Part shown: positions 1 through 11,866 of the stretch, piece by piece
How the letters are laid out: each line of letters starts with the position of its first letter
Position numbering within the stretch: the stretch's first letter is position 1
From: Aquatica leii
Taxonomy: Eukaryota > Arthropoda > Insecta > Coleoptera > Lampyridae
Assembly: GCA_035610365.1 (NCBI GenBank)
Contig: CM069433.1
Span: 60,660,794 to 60,724,793, forward strand
Direction: 5' to 3'
Length of the DNA stretch: 64,000 nt
Notes under the pieces: generated by a model
Databases searched by the model: none
Told to the model about the DNA's origin: nothing
The model's input: only the letters and a program-made list of their open reading frames with translations
Position numbers and translations under genes: made by a program

Positions 1-1391
1 ATTCTTTCCTATACAGACATTAGTCGTTAGCAATACGATCAAACCAAAGATTTGCAAAATATTAAGCAAAATAAAACTACTAGAGGTTAAAAAGATTAAA
101 ATCTGAAGTTTATTAACATTGTTATTTAGGAATTAGTTTGGTTGACGCACATTAAGACCTAGCAATGCATGCAAACTAAAGTTTTCCATAATAACATGTA
201 AAAACAAACTAACAGAATCTGAGACGCTTGAAAACGATATCATATTGTACAGCAGTACTAACTGCAATGTTTATAAAATTCTTACTAATGAAATTCTTTC
301 TTATACAGACATTAGTCGTTAGCAATACGATCAAACCAAAGATTTGCAAAATATTAAGCAAAATAAAACTGCTAGAGGTTAAAAAGATTAAAATCTGAGG
401 TTTATTACCAATATTATATAGGAATAAATTTGGTTGACGGACATTAGTACCTAGCAATACATGCAAACTAAAGTTTTCCAGAATATCATCTAAAATGAAA
501 CTACCAGAATCTGAGACCCTTGAAAACGATATCATATTGTACAGCAGTACTAACTGCAATGTTTATAACATTGTTACTAATAAAATTCTTTCCTATACAG
601 ACATTAGTCAGCAATACGATCAAACCAAAGATTTGCAAAATATTAAGCAAAATAAAACTACTAGAGGTTAAAAAGATTAAAATCTAAGGTTTATTAACAT
701 TGTTATTTAGGAATTAGTTTGGTTGACGGACATTAAGACCTAGCAATGCATGCAAACTAAAGTTTTCCATAATAACATGTAAAAACAAACTAACAGAATC
801 TGAGACGCTTGAAAACGATATCATATTGTACAGCAGTACTAACTGCAATGTTTATAACATTCTTACTAATGAAATTCTTTCCTATGGAGATATTAGTCGT
901 TAGCAATACGATCAAACAAAAGATTTGCAAAATATTAAGCAAAATAAAACTACTAGAGGTTAAAAGATTAAAATCTGAGGTTTATTAACATTGTTATTTA
1001 GGAATTAGTTTGGTTGACGGACATTAAGACCTAGCAATGCATGCAAACTAAAGTTTTCCATAATAACATGTAAAAACAAACTAACAGAATCTGAGACGCT
1101 TGAAAACGATATCATATTGTACAGCAGTACTAACTGCAATGTTTATAACATTCTTACTAATGAAATTCTTTCCTATGCAGATATTAGTCGTTAGCAATAC
1201 GATCAAACCAAAGATTTGCAAAATATTAAGCAAAATAAAACTACTAGAGGTTAAAAAGATTAAAATCGGAGATTTATTACCAATATTATTTAGGAATAAT
1301 TTTGGTTAACGGACATTAGTACCTAGCAATACATGCAAACTAAAGTTTTCCAGAATATCATCTAAAATGAAACTACCAGAATCTGAGACCC
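1..1391 (+). repeat. Insert-less relic of the cassette (A-D-A-A-F*)
   Basis: The same monomer order as the last five units of the cassettes before inserts 2-4, including the GTCAGCAA deletion, GGAGATATT and CGGAGATTTATT...GGTTAACGG. The F monomer continues into a D-like end (AGAATATCATCT, GAGACCCTTG) with no insert. The joint falls in the shared CAAACTAAAGTTTTCCA. Confidence 0.65.
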
Positions 1392-4300
1392 TTGAAAACG
1401 ATATCGTATTGTACAGCAGTACTAACTGCAATGTTTATAACATTGTTACTAATAAAATTCTTTCCTATACAGACATTAGTCAGCAATACGATCAAACAAA
1501 AGATTTGCAAAATATTAAGCAAAATAAAACTACTAGAGGTTAAAAAGATTAAAATCGAAGGTTTATTACTAATATTATTTAGGAATAAATTTGGTTGACG
1601 GACATTAGTACCTAGCAATACATGCATACTCAAGTTTTCCAAAGTATCATGTAAAATGAAACTACCAGAATCTGAGACGCTTGAAAACGATATCATATCA
1701 TACAGCAGTACTAACTGCAATGTTTATAACATTCTTACTAATGAAATTCTTTCCTATACAGACATTAGTCGTTAGCAATACGATCAAACAAAAGATTTGC
1801 AAAATATTAAGCAAAATAAAACTACTAGAGGTTGAAAAGATTAAAATCGAAGGTTTATTACTAATATTATTTAGGAATCAATTTGGTTGACGGACATTAG
1901 TACCTAGCAATACATGCATACTCAAGTTTTCCAAAGTATCATGTAAAATGAAACTACCAGAATCTGAGACGCTTGAAAACGATATCATATCATACAGCAG
2001 TACTAACTGCAATGTTTATAACATTCTTACTAATGAAATTCTTTCCTATACAGACATTAGTCGTTAGCAATACGATCAAACCAAAGATTTGCAAAATATT
2101 AAGAAAAATAAAACTACTAGAGGTTAAAAAGATTAAAATCTGAGGTTTATTAACATTGTTATTTAGGAATTAGTTTGGTTGACGGACATTAAGACCTAGC
2201 AATGCATGCAAACTAAAGTTTTCCATAATAACATGTAAAAACAAACTAACAGAATCTGAGACGCTTGAAAACGATATCATATTGTACAGCAGTACTAACT
2301 GCAATGTTTATAACATTCTTACTAATAAAATTCTTTCCTATACAGACATTAGTCGTTAGCAATACGATCAAACCAAAGATTTGCAAAATATTAAGCAAAA
2401 TAAAACTACTAGAGGTTAAAAAGATTAAAATCTGAGGTTTATTAACATTGTTATTTAGGAATTAGTTTGGTTGACGGACATTAAGACCTAGCAATGCATG
2501 CAAACTAAAGTTTTCCATAATAACATGTAAAAACAAACTAACCGAATCTGAGACGCTTGAAAACGATATCATATTGTACAGCAGTACTAACTGCAATGTT
2601 TATAAAATTCTTACTAATGAAATTCTTTCCTATACAGACATTAGTCGTTAGCAATACGATCAAACCAAAGATTTGCAAAATATTAAGCAAAATAAAACTG
2701 CTAGAGGTTAAAAGATTAAAATCTGAGGTTTATTACCAATATTATATAGGAATAAATTTGGTTGACGGACATTAGTACCTAGCAATACATGCAAACTAAA
2801 GTTTTCCAGAATATCATCTAAAATGAAACTACCAGAATCTGAGACCCTTGAAAACGATATCATATTGTACAGCAGTACTAACTGCAATGTTTATAACATT
2901 GTTACTAATAAAATTCTTTCCTATACAGACATTAGTCAGCAATACGATCAAACAAAAGATTTGCAAAATATTAAGCAAAATAAAACTACTAGAGGTTAAA
3001 AAGATTAAAATCGAAGGTTTATTACTAATATTATTTAGGAATAAATTTGGTTGACGGACATTAGTACCTAGCAATACATGCATACTCAAGTTTTCCAAAG
3101 TATCATGTAAAATGAAACTACCAGAATCTGAGACGCTTGAAAACGATATCATATCATACAGCAGTACTAACTGCAATGTTTATAACATTCTTACTAATGA
3201 AATTCTTTCCTATACAGACATTAGTCGTTAGCAATACGATCAAACCAAAGATTTGCAAAATATTAAGCAAAATAAAACTACTAGAGGTTAAAAAGATTAA
3301 AATCTGAGGTTTATTAACATTGTTATTTAGGAATTAGTTTGGTTGACGGACATTAAGACCTAGCAATGCATGCAAACTAAAGTTTTCCATAATAACATGT
3401 AAAAACAAACTAACAGAATCTGAGACGCTTGAAAACGATATCATATTGTACAGCAGTACTAACTGCAATGTTTATAAAATTCTTACTAATGAAATTCTTT
3501 CTTATACAGACATTAGTCGTTAGCAATACGATCAAACCAAAGATTTGCAAAATATTAAGCAAAATAAAACTGCTAGAGGTTAAAAAGATTAAAATCTGAG
3601 GTTTATTACCAATATTATATAGGAATAAATTTGGTTGACGGACATTAGTACCTAGCAATACATGCAAACTAAAGTTTTCCAGAATATCATCTAAAATGAA
3701 ACTACCAGAATCTGAGACCCTTGAAAACGATATCATATTGTACAGCAGTACTAACTGCAATGTTTATAACATTGTTACTAATAAAATTCTTTCCTATACA
3801 GACATTAGTCAGCAATACGATCAAACAAAAGATTTGCAAAATATTAAGCAAAATAAAACTACTAGAGGTTAAAAAGATTAAAATCGAAGGTTTATTACTA
3901 ATATTATTTAGGAATAAATTTGGTTGACGGACATTAGTACCTAGCAATACATGCAAACTAAAGTTTTCCAGAATATCATCTAAAATGAAACTACCAGAAT
4001 CTGAGACCCTTGAAAACGATATCATATTGTACAGCAGTACTAACTGCAATGTTTATAACATTGTTACTAATAAAATTCTTTCCTATACAGACATTAGTCA
4101 GCAATACGATCAAACAAAAGATTTGCAAAATATTAAGCAAAATAAAACTACTAGAAGTTAAAAAGATTAAAATCGAAGGTTTATTACTAATATTATTTAG
4201 GAATAAATTTGGTTGACGGACATTAGTACCTAGCAATACATGCATACTCAAGTTTTCCAAAGTATCATGTAAAATGAAACTACCAGAATCTGAGACGCTT

Positions 4301-4610
4301 GAAAACGATATCATATCATACAGCAGTACTAACTGCAATGTTTATAACATTCTTACTAATGAAATTCTTTCCTATGGAGATATTAGTCGTTAGCAATACG
4401 ATCAAACCAAAGATTTGCAAAATATTAAGCAAAATAAAACTACTAGAGGTTAAAAAGATTAAAATCGGAGATTTATTACCAATATTATTTAGGAATAATT
4501 TTGGTTAACGGACATTAGTACCTAGCAATACATGCAAACTAAAGTTTTCCAAATAACATGTAAAATCAAACTACCACAATCTTCAACGATTGAAAACGAT
4601 AGATAGTCTA
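1..4610 (+). repeat. Satellite block 1, about 16 monomers of ~292 bp, mixed types
   Basis: Head-to-tail monomers, all on the plus strand, recognisable by GAAAACGATATCAT, GACATTAGTCG and TAGCAATAC recurring every 289-292 bp. Reading the diagnostic variants, the order is about A-D-A-A-F*-C-C-A-A-D-C-A-D-C*-C-F (asterisk: chimeric monomer). A has ATTAACATTGTTATTTAGG and CATAATAACATG. D has TATATAGG and GAGACCCTTG. C has TCGAAGG, GCATACTCAAG and CATATCATACAG. F has CGGAGATTTATT and GGTTAACGG. Several monomers carry a 3-bp deletion (GTCAGCAA instead of GTCGTTAGCAA). No gene is present. Type calls were made by eye and minor variants are not all listed. Confidence 0.95.
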
Positions 4611-4959
4611 TAGAGGTGTCGATTTTGACCTTTAGTAACCGGTTAACCGGTTAAAGCTAAATTAACCAATTAACCAAGTGATTCATTTTTGGTTAACCAG
4701 TTATTTTTAACCATTCTTGGCAACTGATTCATTTTAACCAGCCGATACATTTTTGGTTAACCAATTAGTTTTAACCATTTTTTGTAACTGATTCGCTTCA
4801 ACTACCAGTGTTGATTCAATGAGTTAAAGTTAAATTAACCAAACGATTTGTTTAAGTTAACCAAATTGTTTCAACCCTTGCTAATGATTTGTTTTAAGCA
4901 ACCATTGTTAACAGATTCGTTTTAATCATTTTTATCAACTGATTTGGTTCAATTAACTC
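4611..4959 (+). repeat. Left inverted arm of insert copy 1 (TTAACC-rich)
   Basis: Opens TAGAGGTGTCGA, then the palindromic AACCGGTTAACCGGTTAA, then loosely repeated units of about 30 bp with TTAACCA, TTTTTGGTTAACCA and ACTGATTCG. ATTCATTTTTGGTTAA matches the complement of the right arm exactly. From about 4800 this copy diverges clearly from copies 2-4. Confidence 0.75.
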
Positions 4960-5271
4960 TATAGTGCATACTTAATCTACTTAATCAAATAGATCATTAC
5001 AATATTCTTCAAGATTTTTATTAGGGTAAAAAGTACTGATTACTGCTTTGCTACTTGCTTTATATATAAAAACTGTTAAAACGTCGAATAATTAAAAACT
5101 AGTAATTTATGTTTAAAGTAGTCCTCTTTCAAATAGTAAGATTTTTATAATGTTTTCAAGTTAAATTGTAGACGAACAGTTTTTGAGTAAACAAAATAAT
5201 TTTAAATATTTTAAAGTTTAATACTTATATTAGTGGCAATAACCAGTGGCCAGAACGATCATTCTAAATAA

Positions 5272-5324
5272 GATTGCGATTGCGATCACCTAGCATCTTT
5301 AAAAAATCATTCGCGATCGCAATC
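5272..5324. other. GC-rich hairpin in insert copy 1
   Basis: GATTGCGATTGCGA (5272-5285) pairs with TCGCGATCGCAATC (5311-5324) over 14 bp with one mismatch, around a 25-bp loop. It stands out in a very AT-rich core and is unchanged in all four copies. Confidence 0.7.
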
Positions 5325-5889
5325 ATTAAACAAATAAAACAAGGATTGGATTATCTTACCTACAAAATAAAGAAATAAAAAAAAAAAAGATTCCTGTAAA
5401 AAAATTTACATTTGCTCAAACTTAATTTAAAATTTATTTTTTAGACAAGGCAGGAATGACTGCGTTGTTTTTGTAAAATTACACTATTGGTATAATTAGA
5501 TCGATCTTCTAGAACAGTTTTGTAGCACTAGATAAGAATATAGAATATATCAATTAACGCGTCTTGATTAATATGTATAAAGAAAATTTAAACTAATCAA
5601 AAAACAATAAATAACGGTAACTTCAAAAGATAACAAAACGACGATATGAAAAAACTTATTTTAAAACCGAATGTTTAAATTGAACAATATAGGTTTTATT
5701 AGAAATATTAAGAAGTTAAAAATATATTTAAAAAATGATCTTTTTTGTTATAGAAAGTCTAATTTTGTATAAGTAAACGTAACAACATTTTATTTAAAAC
5801 GAAAGATTGTTTCAATTAAAACGTGTTTAATTCGTTTTTGTGATTAAAATTACATTATATGAATTACAGAATAAAGAATAAATTTTTCT

Positions 5890-6112
5890 CGTGCTTTTTC
5901 TTCGAAGGACTTTTTCCTAGATTTATCAAACAACGATGGTGATTATCGATTGCTTGTAAAATAATAATTGCATTCGTGAAAAAAAATCATTAACTTTAAA
6001 ATGATTTGGTTAAAAATTAAGTTTTCTAAAAAAAATAGAAAAATGCAAATATAAAAAGAAAAATTAAAAATTGTACACGTGCACGTTCCTCTGCGGAGAA
6101 GACTTTTTCCTA
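5890..6112 (+). repeat. Diverged direct-repeat pair in the insert core (copy 1)
   Basis: 5890-5919 and 6078-6112 both start CGTGC, pass through a short self-complementary GC patch (CTTCGAAG in one, CTCTGCGGAG in the other) and end CTTTTTCCTA, about 190 bp apart. The same pair is present in copies 2-4. Possibly ends of an older nested element or a duplicated site. Function unknown. Confidence 0.4.
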
Positions 6113-7406
6113 ACAAAATTTATTAATGTATGATTTACAAATAATAAGCATAATCAGTATTTCTTAAAAAAGTGCCGTATATCCAACTGATTATAGTACC
6201 TACTTGCAACACAGATGTTTCTTTACTAACTTAGCTGTTGTTAAACCCAACGCCGCCAATAGAGCTTCCTTACCGTTGGTGTGTGCGTTCTTATATACAG
6301 GTAAAAGGATTTTCTAAGAAACATGCAACAAGGGGTTGAAAATAAGTTGTAACTTGTAATCTGTATGTAGGTATTAATAACTTTTTCTATTTTTGTCACT
6401 CAAAAATCAAGATTTTGTCCCAAAATAATTGTGCAAAAATTGGAGAAAGAATCAAACTTTAATAGAACTTAACTAAATTATTTTAAGTTAATTTTATATT
6501 CTAACAAATCACCAATTAACAAAAATGCTTTTAATTAATAAAAACGTATTTCAAATATGTATAGATTACCGTGGTACATTTCCCAAATATTATTGATTTT
6601 AAAATTTATAAAACTGTAAAACATGATTTTACCTGGAATATTTTTAAATGCACATTAGGTCAATGTGCTTTTAAGCAAGCAGTAAAATTTTATGTAAATA
6701 GATTATTTACCCTTTTGACTATAACAATTTCTTAAAAGGTATTTATTTAAATTTTTTATGAAAAAAATAGCACAAGCGTAAAATATAATCATTATGCTTC
6801 TTGTTTATAGATTTTTATTAGACAAAACAAGATATGTGTTGTCAACGACGAAAGATTGAATAAGTAGTCAAAAACACCTGGTACAATTTAGTACACATAC
6901 GTAAAGACTAGCACTTCTACACTACGTTAATGTGGGCACTTTTTGTAGTACTGGCAATCCATATAGAAAGGATTTTGCTATTTTGAATGTATTTATGTTT
7001 TAGATGTTAGATGTTAGAAGTCTTTTAATTAAATTTAACAAAACAACAAAATAAAACTGGAATATTAGTGAAAAGAAAACTAATAAAAAAACTCTAAAAA
7101 AGTGTCAGGTGATTTGTTTAATTGTATCTAAATAGTTTATTTAAATTAATATAAATGAAAATAAATATTTTTAGTAAAAAGTAATGTCTTCGATAAAAGT
7201 TTGCGAGTTTTCTATTCTGAAAATTTATTTTTAAAATTGTTTTTTAAATTGAATCTTCTAAAAAGACAAGTTTTAACTTTTTAAACAAATAGGAATTTAT
7301 TTGTTAAATTTCCAAAATTTGTTTTCTTAAATTAGAATGCAAAACAATTGCTTAATCTATTTATTATTTCCAAATATGTAATACTTATATTTTGTTTTGC
7401 GCCGAA

Positions 7407-7727
7407 GGTTTAACCAAACATGGTTAAAATAGATAATTTAATAATTCGTGATTTAATGGTTCTTTAACCAAAAGCCCTCGAAGTAAATCGTATAACAAAA
7501 GATGGTTAAACTGGATCGTTTTACAAAAGATGGTTAAACTGAATCGTTTAACCAAAGACGGTTAACCTAAATCGTTTACCCAAGGGTGGTTAAACTGAAT
7601 CGATTAACCAAAAGTGGTTAAACTTAATAGATTAACCAAAAATGAATAATTCAATTTGAAATTAACCAGTTAACCAATAAGAAAATGATTCGGTTAACCA
7701 TTTAACCGAGTCGATTCAACACCCCTA
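7407..7727 (-). repeat. Right inverted arm of insert copy 1 (GGTTAA-rich)
   Basis: About ten degenerate units of ~30 bp carrying TGGTTAAACTGAATCG and TTTAACCAAAG, ending GAGTCGATTCAACACCCCTA. It is the inverted counterpart of the left arm. Unit sequences vary, so this is an eroded tandem array. Confidence 0.75.
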
Positions 7728-9280
7728 TATTATACAGCAGTACTAACCGCAATGTTTATAACAATCTTACTAATGAAATTCTTTCCTATACAGACATTAG
7801 TCGTTAGCAATACGATCAAACCAAAGATTTGCAAAATATTAAGCAAAATAAAACTACTAGAGGTTAAAAAGATTAAAATCTGAGGTTTATTACCAATATT
7901 ATTTAGGAATAAATTTGGTTGACGGACATTAGTACCTAGCAATACATGCAAACTAAAGTTTTCCAGAATATCATCTAAAATGAAACTACCAGAATCTGCA
8001 ACGATTGAAAACGATATCATATTGTACAGCAGTACTAACTGAAATGTTTATAACATTCTTACTAATGAAATTCTTTCCTATACAGACATTAGTCGTTAGC
8101 AATACGATCAAACCAAAGATTTGCAAAATATTAAGCAAAATAAAAATACTAGAGGTTAAAAAGATTAAAATCTGAGGTTTATTAACATTGTTATTTAGGA
8201 ATTAGTTTGGTTGACGGACATTAAGACCTAGCAATGCATGCAAACTAAAGTTTTCCATAATAACATGTAAAAACAAACTAACAGAATCTGAGACGCTTGA
8301 AAACGATATCATATTGTACAGCAGTACTAACTGCAATGTTTATAACGTTCTTACTAATGAAATTCTTTCCTATACAGACATTAGTCGTTAGCAATACGAT
8401 CAAACCAAAGATTTGCAAAATATTAAGCAAAATAAAACTACTAGAGGTTAAAAAGATTAAAATCTGAGGTTTATTAACATTGTTATTTAGGAATTAGTTT
8501 GGTTGACGGACATTAAGACTTAGCAATGCATGCAAACTAAAGTTTTCCATAATAACATGTAAAAACAAACTAACAGAATCTGAGACGCTTGAAAACGATA
8601 TCATATTGTACAGCAGTACTAATTGCAATGTTTATAACATTCTTACTAATGAAATTCTTTCCTATACAGACATTAGTCGTTAGCAATACGATCAAACCCA
8701 AGTTTTGCAAAATATTAAGCAAAATAAATCTACTAGAGGTTAAAAAGATTAAAATCTGAGGTTTAGTACCAATATTATTTAGGAATAAATTTGGTTGACG
8801 GACATTACTACCTAGCAATACATGCAAACTAAAGTTTTCCAGAATATCATCTAAAATTAAACTACCAGAATCTGAGACGCTTGAAAACGATATCATATTG
8901 TACAGCAGTACTAACTGCAATGTTTATAACATTCTTACTAATGAAATTCTTTCCTATGCAGATATTAGTCGTTAGCAATACGATCAAACCAAAGATTTGC
9001 AAAATATTAAGCAAAATAAAACTACTAGAGGTTAAAAAGATTAAAATCTGAGCTTTATTACCAATATTATTTAGGAATAAATTTGGTTGACGGACATTAG
9101 TACCTAGCAATACATGCAAACTAAAGTTTTCCAGAATATCATCTAAAATTAAACTACCAGAATCTGAGACGCTTGAAAACGATATCATATTGTACAGCAG
9201 TACTAACTGCAATGTTTATAACATTCTTACTAATGAAATTCTTTCCTATACAGACAGTAGTCGTTAGCAATACGATCAAA

Positions 9281-9300
9281 CCAAAGATTTTCAAAATAAA
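9281..9300 (+). repeat. Monomer with a 12-bp deletion
   Basis: GATTTTCAAAATAAAAC replaces the longer stretch with two GCAAAAT units. One CAAAAT unit is lost, consistent with slippage between adjacent near-repeats. Confidence 0.8.
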
Positions 9301-11866
9301 ACTACTAGAGGTTAAAAAGATTAAAATCTGAGGTTTATTAACATTGTTATTTAGGAATTAGTTTGGTTGACGGACATTAAGACCTAGCAATGCATGCAAA
9401 CTAAAGTTTTCTATAATAACATGTAAAAACAAACTAACAGAATCTGAGACGCTTGAAAACGATATCATATTGTACAGCAGTACTAACTGCAATGTTTATA
9501 ACATTCTTACTAATGAAATTCTTTCCTATGGAGATATTAGTCGTTAGCAATACGATCAAACAAAAGATTTGCAAAATATTAAGCAAAATAAAACTACTAG
9601 AGGTTAAAAAGATTAAAATCGAAGGTTTATTACTAATATTATTTAGGAATAAATTTGGTTGACGGACATTAGTACCTAGCAATACATGCATACTCAAGTT
9701 TTCCAAAGTATCATGTAAAATGAAACTACCAGAATCTGAGACGCTTGAAAACGATATCATATCATACAGCAGTACTAACTGCAATGTTTATAACATTCTT
9801 ACTAATGAAATTCTTTCCTATACAGACATTAGTCGTTAGCAATACGATCAAACCAAAGATTTGCAAAATATTAAGCAAAATAAAACTGCTAGAGGTTAAA
9901 AAGATTAAAATCTGAGGTTTATTACCAATATTATATAGGAATAAATTTGGTTGACGGACATTAGTACCTAGCAATACATGCAAACTAAAGTTTTCCAGAA
10001 TATCATCTAAAATGAAACTACCAGAATCTGAGACCCTTGAAAACGATATCATATTGTACAGCAGTACTAACTGCAATGTTTATAAAATTCTTACTAATGA
10101 AATTCTTTCCTATACAGACATTAGTCGTTAGCAATACGATCAAACCAAAGATTTGCAAAATATTAAGCAAAATAAAACTGCTAGAGGTTAAAAAGATTAA
10201 AATCTGAGGTTTATTACCAATATTATATAGGAATAAATTTGGTTGACGGACATTAGTACCTAGCAATACATGCAAACTAAAGTTTTCCAGAATATCATCT
10301 AAAATGAAACTACCAGAATCTGAGACCCTTGAAAACGATATCATATTGTACAGCAGTACTAACTGCAATGTTTATAACATTGTTACTAATAAAATTCTTT
10401 CCTATACAGACATTAGTCAGCAATACGATCAAACAAAAGATTTGCAAAATATTAAGCAAAATAAAACTACTAGAGGTTAAAAAGATTAAAATCGAAGGTT
10501 TATTACTAATATTATTTAGGAATAAATTTGGTTGACGGACATTAGTACCTAGCAATACATGCATACTCAAGTTTTCCAAAGTATCATGTAAAATGAAACT
10601 ACCAGAATCTGAGACGCTTGAAAACGATATCACATCATACAGCAGTACTAACTGCAATGTTTATAACATTCTTACTAATGAAATTCTTTCCTATACAGAC
10701 ATTAGTCGTTAGCAATACGATCAAACAAAAGATTTGCAAAATATTAAGCAAAATAAAACTACTAGAGGTTAAAAAGATTAAAATCGAAGGTTTATTACTA
10801 ATATTATTTAGGAATAAATTTGGTTGACGGACATTAGTACCTAGCAATACATGCATACTCAAGTTTTCCAAAGTATCATGTAAAATGAAACTACCAGAAT
10901 CTGAGACGCTTGAAAACGATATCATATCATACAGCAGTACTAACTGCAATGTTTATAACATTCTTACTAATGAAATTCTTTCCTATACAGACATTAGTCG
11001 TTAGCAATACGATCAAACAAAAGATTTGCAAAATATTAAGCAAAATAAAACTACTAGAGGTTAAAAAGATTAATATCTGAGGTTTATTAACATTGTTATT
11101 TAGGAATTAGTTTGGTTGACGGACATTAAGACCTAGCAATGCATGCAAACTAAAGTTTTCCATAATAACATGTAAAAACAAACTAACAGAATCTGAGACG
11201 CTTGAAAACGATATCATATTGTACAGCAGTACTAACTGCAATGTTTATAACATTCTTACTAATAAAATTCTTTCCTATACAGACATTAGTCGTTAGCAAT
11301 ACGATCAAACCAAAGATTTGCAAAATATTAAGCAAAATAAAACTACTAGAGGTTAAAATGATTAAAATCTGAGGTTTATTAACATTGTTATTTAGGAATT
11401 AGTTTGGTTGACGGACATTAAGACCTAGCAATGCATGCAAACTAAAGTTTTCCATAATAACATGTAAAAACAAACTAACAGAATCTGAGACGCTTGAAAA
11501 CGATATCATATTGTACAGCAGTACTAACTGCAATGTTTATAAAATTCTTACTAATGAAATTCTTTCCTATACAGACATTAGTCGTTAGCAATACGATCAA
11601 ACCAAAGATTTGCAAAATATTAAGCAAAAATAAAACTGCTAGAGGTTAAAAAGATTAAAATCTGAGGTTTATTACCAATATTATATAGGAATAAATTTGG
11701 TTGACGGACATTAGTACCTAGCAATACATGCAAACTAAAGTTTTCCAGAATATCATCTAAAATGAAACTACCAGAATCTGAGACCCTTGAAAACGATATC
11801 ATATTGTACAGCAGTACTAACTGCAATGTTTATAACATTGTTACTAATAAAATTCTTTCCTATACA

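Larger units (their letters stand above)
4611..7727. mobile_element. Insert copy 1: 3.1-kb non-autonomous foldback/hAT-like element
   Basis: Unrelated to the satellite. It starts TAGAGGTGTCGA and ends TCAACACCCCTA, and these ends are inverted repeats (10 of 12 bases). Long arms rich in GGTTAA/TTAACC flank a core of about 2.45 kb (4960-7406). The core is AT-rich and has no open frame above about 60 codons on either strand, so no transposase is present. The GGGGTGT ends resemble hAT-superfamily termini, while the motif-repeat arms resemble Foldback elements. No target-site duplication is visible. Copy 1 is the outlier: its left third (about 4780-5990) differs from copies 2-4 at many sites, while the rest is near-identical. 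Confidence 0.75.

Noticed and set aside
1100-1309. Plus-strand frames of 66-72 codons starting in TTGAAAACG
   Set aside because: They begin with TTG, occur only where small indels or type variants remove stops, and overlap the minus-strand frame. They are repeat by-products.
1-4610. CRISPR-like array of regular repeats
   Set aside because: The whole 292-bp unit is repeated with no unique spacers, and no cas genes are present.
4601-4618. Possible 8-bp or TA target-site duplication around the insert
   Set aside because: No 8-bp match between the two flanks. TA on both sides is possible but uninformative in this sequence, and the empty site does not support a clean duplication.
5063-5078. TATA-like sequence (CTTTATATATAAAAAC) and a splice-donor-like CAGGTAAAAG near 6298 in insert 1
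   Set aside because: Such matches are expected by chance in very AT-rich DNA, and no downstream open frame or matching acceptor and exon structure is visible.
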